Assembly (NCBI GenBank): GCA_016927175.1
Contig: JAFGNC010000545.1
Span: forward strand, 1 to 5,178
DNA from: Gammaproteobacteria bacterium
GTDB lineage: Bacteria > Pseudomonadota > Gammaproteobacteria > Steroidobacterales > Rariloculaceae
Direction of reading: 5' to 3'
Length of the DNA: 5,178 bases
Every line of letters begins with the position of its first letter. The stretch's first letter is position 1. Position numbers and translations under genes: made by a program. The notes below the pieces were generated by a model, which saw nothing but the letters and a program-made list of their open reading frames with translations, had not been told where the DNA came from and ran no database searches. This document shows positions 1-5,178 of the stretch, piece after piece.

Positions 1-95
1 ATCGAACCGACGGCCGGGATCTTCAGCGCGGCGTCTGCCTTGCCCCAGTATTTGATCAGCGCGATGTTGGCACGCGCTTTTGCCCTGCCATGCAT
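1..95 (-). CDS. mvaD: Diphosphomevalonate decarboxylase, N-terminal fragment (runs off the window)
   Basis: This is a GHMP-kinase-fold enzyme of the mevalonate pathway. It decarboxylates mevalonate 5-diphosphate, using ATP, to isopentenyl diphosphate in the cytoplasm. Only the first 31 codons are present. They read MHGRAKARANIALIKYWGK and then ADAALKIPAVGS. The block NIALIKYWGK followed by an acidic residue and a Pro-x-x-x-Ser turn is the hallmark N-terminus of this family and binds the substrate. The ATG at 93-95 is chosen because it alone is in frame with this block, and AAGGGA at 101-106 lies 5 nt upstream. Two other ATGs (98-100 and 89-91) are out of frame. The gene starts 52 nt after the hpnA stop on the same strand, so co-transcription with the hopanoid genes is likely. 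The family call is firm. A related decarboxylase acting on a different mevalonate phosphate cannot be excluded from so little sequence. Confidence 0.85.
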   Translation of the reverse strand, partial: MHGRAKARANIALIKYWGKADAALKIPAVGS

Positions 96-100
96 TGCAT

Positions 101-106
101 TCCCTT
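101..106 (-). promoter_or_regulatory. Ribosome binding site of mvaD
   Basis: AAGGGA on the minus strand ends 5 nt before the ATG at 93-95. It decides between three closely spaced ATGs: the ATG at 98-100 would be only 1 nt or less from this site, and the one at 89-91 shares its wrong frame. Confidence 0.6.
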
Positions 107-147
107 CGTTCAACGTCGCGGTGCCGAGCGCGATCCCGCTCGCGCGG

Positions 148-1137
148 CTACTTCAGATAGCCGTGGCGCTCGAACCAGTCGATCGCGTCGGTGACGGCCT
201 CCGCAGGGTCGCGCCATCGGTAGCCGAGCTCCGTCTCGGCCTTGCGGCTCGAGAAGTACATGTGCTTCGAGGACATTCTGACGCTGTCCATGCTGACGCG
301 CGGCTCGCGCTTCGTCAGCTTCGATACGGCCTCCGAGCCGGCCGCGACCGGGTAAACGAGCCAGTGCGGCAGGCGGATTCTCGGCGGGCGGCGGCCGTAA
401 TGCCGCGCTACCAGCTCCAGAATCTGCTCGAGGCTCATGTCCTCGCCGCCGAGGATGTAGCGCTGCCCCGGCACGCCGCGCTCGAGCGCGAGCAGGTGCC
501 CGCGAGCCACGTCGTCGACGTGCACGAGGTTCAGGCCCGTGTCGACGAAAGCCGGGATCCGTCCTGCCGCGGCGTCTACGATGATCCTGCCGGTCGGCGT
601 CGGCTTCACGTCACCGGGACCGACGGGCGTTGACGGATTGACCGTGACGACGTGGAGCCCGAGCTCCGCCGCGCGCCGCGCGACGGCCTGCTCGGCCAGG
701 TACTTCGAGCGCTTGTACGGACCGATCATGTCGTCGAGACCGACCGGCGTTTCCTCGTCGGCGGGCCCGCGGTCGGCACGCAGCCCGAGCGTCGCGACGC
801 TGGACGTGTAGACCAGACGCTCGACGGCGGCTGCGGCGGCCGCTTCGAGAACGTTCAGCGAGCCCTGCACGTTGGTCGCGAGCATCCGGTCGGCGTCCGG
901 CACCCAGAGCCGATAGTCGGCTGCGACGTGCAGCACGGCGCGGCAACCGCGCACGGCCTGCCTCAGCGTGTCCGGCACGGTGATGTCGCCTTCGGCGACG
1001 TCGACGTCGAGGCCTTCGAGATTGCGGCGGTCGCTCGACGCCCGCACGAACGCGCGCACGGCCTCGCCGTCGGCCAGCAGCGCCCGCACGACCGCCGCAC
1101 CGACGAATCCGTTCGCGCCCGTCACGAGCACGCTCAC
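148..1137 (-). CDS. hpnA: Hopanoid-associated NAD(P)-dependent sugar epimerase/dehydratase HpnA
   Basis: This 329-residue protein belongs to the extended short-chain dehydrogenase family, in the subgroup found in hopanoid clusters. Its substrate is not established. A role in modifying the sugar-derived side chain of extended hopanoids is the usual suggestion. The Rossmann nucleotide motif TGANGFVG is at residues 6-13, GDIT at 50-53 and VAADYRLW at 71-78. The catalytic set is Ser112/Ser113 with Tyr141-x-x-x-Lys145 (YKRSK). NPSTPVGPGDVKPTPTG, typical of HpnA-like members, spans 167-183. There is no signal peptide or membrane segment, so it should be cytoplasmic. The start is GTG at 1135-1137: the protein then begins SVLVTGANG as expected for the family, GGAG lies 6 nt upstream, and GTGA overlaps the hpnN stop by 4 nt. 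The same frame stays open far upstream (to 2178), but that part is a shadow of hpnN. The length is normal and no motif is missing. Confidence 0.93.
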   Translation of the reverse strand: MSVLVTGANGFVGAAVVRALLADGEAVRAFVRASSDRRNLEGLDVDVAEGDITVPDTLRQAVRGCRAVLHVAADYRLWVPDADRMLATNVQGSLNVLEAAAAAAVERLVYTSSVATLGLRADRGPADEETPVGLDDMIGPYKRSKYLAEQAVARRAAELGLHVVTVNPSTPVGPGDVKPTPTGRIIVDAAAGRIPAFVDTGLNLVHVDDVARGHLLALERGVPGQRYILGGEDMSLEQILELVARHYGRRPPRIRLPHWLVYPVAAGSEAVSKLTKREPRVSMDSVRMSSKHMYFSSRKAETELGYRWRDPAEAVTDAIDWFERHGYLK

Positions 1138-3830
1138 CGTTGACTCCAGACACGCAGCATGACCGGCAACAGTATCAGCGTCGCCGCCAATGTCACGACC
1201 ATGCCTATCGTCAGCAGCTGCCCCATGCTCGCCATGCCCCGATGCGCGGCGAACCCGAGGTTGCCGAAACTCGCGATCGTCGTCAGCGTGCTCGCCAGCA
1301 TCGCGGCCGACGTGCTGGTGCCGTATGGCGTGCCGTGCGAAGGCGGCGCCGTGCGCATCCTGTGCACGATGTGGATGCCGTTGTCGACGCCGATGCCGAC
1401 CAGCAGCGGCAGCGCGATGATGTTCGCGAAGTTGAACGGCACACCGAACGCGACGGCGGCGCCGGCCGTGACTCCGGCGGCCAGCAGGATCGGCACGATG
1501 ACGAGCAGCACGTCGGCGCCCCTGCGCAGGAACACGAACAGCAGGATCGTGACCATGATCAATGCATACGTCAGCGCGAGCCGAAACGACCGCACGACGG
1601 TGCTGGAAGCTTCCTGGTACACGACCGGCAGCCCCGTCGCGGTCGGAATCACGTCCCGGACCGAATCCACGAAACGCTCCGACGCCGCATTGTCGCTGAC
1701 GTCCTCGGCCGGCGTGATCTCGATCAGCTCGCGGCCGTTCTCGCCCATCCAGCGCTCCGCCAGCGCGTCCGGCAGCGCGTCGAGACCGAAAGGCTCGGCC
1801 TGCAGCGCAAGCTCGAGCCGCTCGAGCTCGCGCGGCAAGGCGCCGACGATGTCCGCGTCGAGGGCGTCGAGCACGCCCCGCCGGCGCGTCTCGTTCGCGC
1901 CGGCGAGCTCGTCGAGCACGCGCTCGAGCGACGCCTCGAGAGCGGCGGCCGCTTCGCTCGACGGGTTCTGCCGGCGCAGCGCGTCCAGCAGGCCGGTCAG
2001 CGCGCCTTCGAGCGCCTCCGCGTCGGGCGCCGCTCGCTCGACGTCGGAAAAGCCCGGTCCCATCAGCAGAGCGATGTCCTCGAGCACGAACAGTTTTTCG
2101 TCCTGCTCCGACGGCACGAGATCTTCGACGGTCGTGACGCTGCGCACGGTCGGCAGCGGCCGCAGCGCCCGTGCCCACTCGAGCGCCGTGGCGCGGTCAG
2201 GCGCGACGGCGACCAGATCGAACAGCGGCGCTTCGCTGCCGGCCGCCAGCGCGGCGAGCGCGCGGACGGACTCCGTTTCCGGATCCCGCAGGTTGATCGG
2301 ATTGTTGTCGAACTCGAGCTGCGGCAGCAGCGCGGCGGCGGCGACGACGACGACCGCGGTTACGGACAACACCGCTTTCGGCTGCGCAGTGAGCCGCGCG
2401 AGAGACCGGGTGCCGATCCACGGCGGCCGCAGCAGACTCTTCCTGTTCCGCGTGAACGTCGCGAGCAGCGCGGGCAGCAGCGTGACGCTGACCGCGAGGC
2501 TCAGAAACATGCCGGTGCCGGAGATCAGTCCGAGCTCGGAAACGCCCTGAAATTCCGTCGGGATGAACGCGAAAAAGCCGGCCGCCGTCGTGGCTGCGCA
2601 GATCACCAGCGACGTGCCGACGCCGGCAATCGTGTCCGTGACGGCGTCGTCGACGGTGGCGCCGTCCGCCAGCAGCTCCTTGAACCGCAGACACACGTGC
2701 AGGATGAAATCGACGCCGAGGCCGATGTACAGCACCGCGAACGCGACCGACAGCAGGTTCAGGTGGCCCACGGCGCCCGCCGCGAACGCAGCCGTGCCCA
2801 TGAGGCCGACCAGCAGCGTCACGAGCGAGATCGCGAGCAGCCTGAACGACCTGAGGGCGGCGTACAGCACGATGCCGACCATCAGCAGCGATGCGAGGCC
2901 GGCGACACCGGCGCCGCGTCGGACCGTCAGCATCTCTTCGTATTCCATCGCGACGCTGCCCGTCAGGCTCGCTGCGACGTCACGGAACTCGCCGCCGGTC
3001 AGCTCGTCGGTCGTGGCGCGGAGGAATTGCACGGCCTCGGCCGCCGGCTGCACGCGGTCGAAGTCGAGCTTCGGGCGAAGCAGGATCAGGCGCCGCTCGG
3101 CGCCCTGCTCGTCCGCCGAGCCGGTCATCAGCGCGCGCCATGCGATCGGATCGCGGCCGGCTTCGACGGACGCGTCGAGCGCGGCCGCGAGCTCCCGATA
3201 CAGAGCGGCGGCGACCGGCGCGTCGGCCGTCCCCGCGCCGGCGCCCGAGGCGAGCGCGCGCTCGTCCGCCGCGGCGCCGGCTCCGTCGTCGCCGGGAGCG
3301 GTGTCCGCGTCCGCTGCCGCATCGCCGACCGTCCGGCGCACGACGTCGACGACCGTCGCGCCGTTGAACGTTGGCCGCAGCAGGCCGATCAGCGGCTGCG
3401 CGCCCGCCAGCCGATCCGCCAGATCCTCGAGCTCGTCGACGGACAGGTAGAGCAGCCCCTGCCGCTCGAAAAACTCACCCCCCGCCGGATCGAACACGGA
3501 CAGAAAAAGGTCCTGGCGTTGCTCCAGACGCTCGCTGAGCTCCGCGGCGAACGCATCGGCGCGCTCCGCCGAGGCCGCTTCCACGACGACGACCAGATTG
3601 CGGTCGCGCGACTCGAACGTCTGCCTGTAATCGATGAAGTGCTGCCGCCACGGAAGGTCCGGCGAGATCATGTCCGCCGTGTCCGTGTCGATGCCGAGCC
3701 GCGTCGCCGCGAACTGCACGCACAGCGCGGCCGCGCCGATCGACAGCACGATCACGGCGACCCTGAAGCGCAGCACGACGCGCACCCAGCGTGCCAGCCC
3801 GCGGCCGATCCAGCTCGTGACGGAAGACAT
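1134..3830 (-). CDS. hpnN: Hopanoid transporter HpnN (RND/MMPL family)
   Basis: This 898-residue inner-membrane protein belongs to the RND superfamily. HpnN members are known to move hopanoids from the inner to the outer membrane. The sequence shows two repeated halves. The first has a membrane segment near 22-41, a periplasmic domain at 43-305 and five segments between about 308 and 458. The second has a segment at 485-503, a periplasmic domain at 505-745 and five segments at 750-892. Asp374 in GLGVDFILH (fourth segment) and Asp816 in GIGVDNGIH (tenth) are matching acidic residues expected to carry protons. DTDTADMISPDLPWRQ (49-64), right after the first segment, is typical of HpnN. The helical stretch 600-690 is Ala/Leu/Glu-rich. 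Residues 169-205 are a low-complexity insert. The ATG lies 2 nt after the hpnG stop and has no purine-rich ribosome site, so translation probably relies on ribosomes finishing hpnG. Length and motifs are complete. Confidence 0.95.
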   Translation of the reverse strand: MSSVTSWIGRGLARWVRVVLRFRVAVIVLSIGAAALCVQFAATRLGIDTDTADMISPDLPWRQHFIDYRQTFESRDRNLVVVVEAASAERADAFAAELSERLEQRQDLFLSVFDPAGGEFFERQGLLYLSVDELEDLADRLAGAQPLIGLLRPTFNGATVVDVVRRTVGDAAADADTAPGDDGAGAAADERALASGAGAGTADAPVAAALYRELAAALDASVEAGRDPIAWRALMTGSADEQGAERRLILLRPKLDFDRVQPAAEAVQFLRATTDELTGGEFRDVAASLTGSVAMEYEEMLTVRRGAGVAGLASLLMVGIVLYAALRSFRLLAISLVTLLVGLMGTAAFAAGAVGHLNLLSVAFAVLYIGLGVDFILHVCLRFKELLADGATVDDAVTDTIAGVGTSLVICAATTAAGFFAFIPTEFQGVSELGLISGTGMFLSLAVSVTLLPALLATFTRNRKSLLRPPWIGTRSLARLTAQPKAVLSVTAVVVVAAAALLPQLEFDNNPINLRDPETESVRALAALAAGSEAPLFDLVAVAPDRATALEWARALRPLPTVRSVTTVEDLVPSEQDEKLFVLEDIALLMGPGFSDVERAAPDAEALEGALTGLLDALRRQNPSSEAAAALEASLERVLDELAGANETRRRGVLDALDADIVGALPRELERLELALQAEPFGLDALPDALAERWMGENGRELIEITPAEDVSDNAASERFVDSVRDVIPTATGLPVVYQEASSTVVRSFRLALTYALIMVTILLFVFLRRGADVLLVIVPILLAAGVTAGAAVAFGVPFNFANIIALPLLVGIGVDNGIHIVHRMRTAPPSHGTPYGTSTSAAMLASTLTTIASFGNLGFAAHRGMASMGQLLTIGMVVTLAATLILLPVMLRVWSQR
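1144..1147 (-). promoter_or_regulatory. Ribosome binding site of hpnA
   Basis: GGAG on the minus strand lies 6 nt before the GTG at 1135-1137, inside the last codons of hpnN. It supports the GTG start and the GTGA stop/start overlap. No ATG near this point is in the hpnA frame. Confidence 0.65.
3216..3326 (-). other. Low-complexity Ala/Gly/Asp-rich segment in the first periplasmic domain of HpnN
   Basis: HpnN residues 169-205 consist almost only of Ala, Gly, Asp, Thr and Ser, with stretches such as DAAADADTAPGDDGAG and SGAGAGTADAP. They sit between a predicted strand/helix (VVDVVRRTVG) and a helix (AALYRELAAAL). The composition suggests a disordered, acidic loop facing the periplasm. The reading frame is intact on both sides, so this is not a frameshift artefact. 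Confidence 0.6.
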
Positions 3831-3832
3831 GG

Positions 3833-4564
3833 TCAGGCGTGGAACAGAAAGCCCCGCGGCGTCAACTCACCCGCGACTTCGATCAGCGTACGGCGCGCCC
3901 GGCGATAGCGCCGGGCGAGCGTCCACAGTATGGGCCATGAGCCCGGACGCAGCGCCGCGTCGACGACCGGCGCGAGCCTGCGCTCCCCGGCCTCGTCGAT
4001 CCACCGCTCGACGCCGGGCGGCAGCGTGTCGGCGGCGCCGTCGGCCGCGACCCTCAGCACGACGAACGGCACGCCGGCCGTCATCGCCGCCGCGGCCACG
4101 GCACCCGATTCCATGTCGACGGCGACGGCGCCGCTCGCCTGCGCGGCTTGCCGCTTGGCAGCAGGCGTTGCGAGTACCTCGGACGACGCGAGCAGCGGCC
4201 GGTCGTCGACGGTATGGCGAGCGCGCAGCGCCTGGCTCAGCCGCTCCCGCCACCCGGCGTCGACGTCGAAGCGCGTGCCGTCGGATCCGACGACGCTTCG
4301 CGGCAGCAGCACGCAGCCCGGCTCGACGTCCGCCCTCAGCGCGCCGGCGAGCCCGCACGAGATCAGCGCTGCCGCGCCGCCCCTGACGGCCAGCGCGGCG
4401 GCAGCCGCGGCGCGCCCCGCACCCGGCCCGCACTGGCGCACCGACAAGGTCGCCGCGGACCGCGCCGCGCAGCGCTCGAAGCAGGCGCGCTCGATACCGA
4501 GCGCGACGATCAGCGCGACTCCGGCATCGGCGGCATGGCTCGCGGCCGCGCCGTCAGCGGACAT
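3833..4564 (-). CDS. hpnG: Hopanoid-associated phosphorylase/nucleosidase HpnG
   Basis: This 243-residue cytoplasmic enzyme belongs to the nucleoside phosphorylase (MTA/SAH nucleosidase-like) fold. Known HpnG proteins remove adenine from adenosylhopane, the product of HpnH, leading to ribosylhopane and then bacteriohopanetetrol. Visible motifs are ALIVALGIERACF near the N-terminus with a likely active-site Glu25, ISCGLAGALRADVEPG at 68-83, AVDMESGAVAAAA at 148-160 with Met151-Glu152 positioned to hold the ribose, and RVAADGAADTLPP at 171-183 with Asp175 as the probable general acid at the base. The C-terminal 40 residues are rich in Arg and Leu (LARRYRRARRTL). I prefer the ATG at 4562-4564, which has GAGG 7 nt upstream and overlaps the squalene synthase stop by 11 nt. 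An in-frame ATG at 4583-4585 would add MRHRGGW but has a poorer ribosome site. The assignment rests on these motifs plus the hopanoid context. Confidence 0.9.
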   Translation of the reverse strand: MSADGAAASHAADAGVALIVALGIERACFERCAARSAATLSVRQCGPGAGRAAAAAALAVRGGAAALISCGLAGALRADVEPGCVLLPRSVVGSDGTRFDVDAGWRERLSQALRARHTVDDRPLLASSEVLATPAAKRQAAQASGAVAVDMESGAVAAAAMTAGVPFVVLRVAADGAADTLPPGVERWIDEAGERRLAPVVDAALRPGSWPILWTLARRYRRARRTLIEVAGELTPRGFLFHA

Positions 4565-5178
4565 CCAGCCGCCTCGGTGCCGCATAGAGCGACGCGCCTG
4601 CGGTCCGCGCTTCGAGCGAAACCAGCGGCAACCCGTCGGCGGCGCGCTCGAACATCATCCGCAGCGCGCGGTTGCTCATCAGAGTCAGGTTGGTCGTGAA
4701 GATCGTCGCCTTGACGGTGCGCCGCGACACCTTGACCTCGGCGCCGGAGCGGAAGCTCGGGTTCCGGTGGATCTTTCGCAGCGTCAGCACGGCGAGCCCG
4801 ATCGCCCACAGGCAGAATCGGCGTATGCCGACCTCCCGCTTCGGGATCAGGCACGTGTACTCGAGCGCATTGCGCAGATGCGCGTGCGCGACGCCGAGCA
4901 ACTCGTTCAGTCCGTCGCGGAAGCTCGTCGACGTGTGCGAGTCCTCGAGGCGCTCGAGACTGAACGTGCCGCTGCCGAACACCGAGCGCGGCAGCCAGCA
5001 CGTATCGGCGTGCCTGTCGTCCCAGATGTCCTTCAGTATGTTGGTCATCTGCAGACCCTGGCCGAAGGAGACGGCCAGGCGCATCAGACGCTCCCGGTGC
5101 TGCGCGAGCTCCGGAACGTGCAGGCAGAACAGCTCCGTCAGCATCTCGCCGACGACGCCGGCGACGTAGTAGCAGTAC
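4554..5178 (-). CDS. Squalene synthase (squalene/phytoene synthase family), C-terminal 207 residues; start outside the window
   Basis: This enzyme family condenses two prenyl diphosphates head to head. Here the likely reaction is farnesyl diphosphate to squalene, the substrate for hopene cyclisation. The frame is open through the window edge, and the first visible residues, YCYYVAGVVGEMLTELF, are the conserved mid-protein motif, so the true start lies beyond 5178. An internal Met at 5142-5144 is not the start. The second Asp-rich motif is QMTNILKDIWDD at visible residues 43-54, with Asp50 and Asp53/Asp54 expected to bind magnesium-diphosphate. CWLPRSVF follows at 60-67. The region RRFCLWAIGLAVLTLRKIHRNP (119-140) and EVKVSRRTVKA (147-157) resembles the C-terminal part of single-enzyme squalene synthases more than HpnC, HpnD or CrtB. 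The first Asp-rich motif is off the window. Phytoene or dehydrosqualene synthesis is possible but less likely given hpnG, hpnN and hpnA directly downstream. Confidence 0.85.
   Translation of the reverse strand, partial: YCYYVAGVVGEMLTELFCLHVPELAQHRERLMRLAVSFGQGLQMTNILKDIWDDRHADTCWLPRSVFGSGTFSLERLEDSHTSTSFRDGLNELLGVAHAHLRNALEYTCLIPKREVGIRRFCLWAIGLAVLTLRKIHRNPSFRSGAEVKVSRRTVKATIFTTNLTLMSNRALRMMFERAADGLPLVSLEARTAGASLYAAPRRLDVR
4572..4575 (-). promoter_or_regulatory. Ribosome binding site of hpnG
   Basis: GAGG on the minus strand, within the last codons of the squalene synthase, lies 7 nt before the ATG at 4562-4564. It favours this start over the upstream in-frame ATG at 4583-4585, whose nearest AGG is about 11 nt away. 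Confidence 0.55.

Noticed and set aside
125..142. Inverted repeat cgagcg-6 nt-cgctcg just after the hpnA stop, as a possible terminator
   Set aside because: The stem is only 6 bp and no T-run follows on the minus strand. In such GC-rich DNA this is likely chance, and mvaD starts 30 nt later.
40..633. Plus-strand open frame over the hpnA 3' end and mvaD start
   Set aside because: No recognisable motif, and it overlaps two well-supported minus-strand genes. It is a shadow frame.
1138..2178. In-frame upstream extension of hpnA, giving a 676-codon reading frame
   Set aside because: The added part is Arg/Ala/Gly-rich nonsense and lies wholly inside hpnN. The GTG at 1135-1137, with GGAG 6 nt before it, gives the expected HpnA N-terminus.
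1140..3908. A 922-codon open frame on the plus strand, antisense to hpnN
   Set aside because: It is rich in Arg, Gln, Asp and His with no recognisable domain or membrane segment, as expected for the complement of a GC-rich gene. hpnN on the other strand has full family motifs over the same bases.
4510..5001. Minus-strand open frame (163 codons) across the synthase/hpnG junction in a third frame
   Set aside because: Composition is typical of a frame-shifted read, and both true frames here carry conserved motifs.
5142..5144. Internal ATG as the start of a short 196-residue squalene synthase
   Set aside because: The frame stays open to the window edge and encodes YCYYVAGVVGE upstream, which is conserved in the family and lies mid-protein.

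Overview
The window is part of a hopanoid (bacterial sterol-like lipid) gene cluster. Five genes are packed head to tail, all on the minus strand. In transcription order, from high to low coordinates, they are: a squalene synthase missing its start (4554-5178), hpnG (3833-4564), hpnN (1134-3830), hpnA (148-1137) and the first 31 codons of a mevalonate-diphosphate decarboxylase, mvaD (1-95). The DNA is very GC-rich (about two thirds by eye). HpnA, HpnG and HpnN together, with HpnN being an RND-type hopanoid exporter for a Gram-negative envelope, point to a proteobacterium. The decarboxylase implies the mevalonate route to isoprenoids, which is uncommon in proteobacteria. I cannot fix the lineage from sequence alone.

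The genes follow one pathway. MvaD would make isopentenyl diphosphate. The synthase joins two farnesyl diphosphates into squalene. A squalene-hopene cyclase and the radical-SAM enzyme HpnH are not visible and presumably lie outside the window; they would make hopene and adenosylhopane. HpnG removes adenine from adenosylhopane to start the extended side chain. HpnA is a sugar-nucleotide-type epimerase/dehydrogenase of unproven role. HpnN carries hopanoids to the outer membrane.

The junctions are very tight: an 11-nt overlap (synthase/hpnG), a 2-nt gap (hpnG/hpnN), a 4-nt overlap with a GTG start (hpnN/hpnA) and a 52-nt spacer (hpnA/mvaD). This suggests one transcript with translational coupling. 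I see no promoter, convincing terminator, RNA gene, CRISPR array, mobile element or gene-free stretch over 300 bases. Numerous long open frames on the plus strand and in other minus frames are high-GC shadows.

The points most worth a second look are the mevalonate gene at the end of a hopanoid operon, the eukaryote-like single-enzyme squalene synthase in place of HpnC/HpnD types, and an Ala/Gly/Asp-rich insert in HpnN. I found no clearly new system here. It is a recognisable pathway with an unusual combination of parts.
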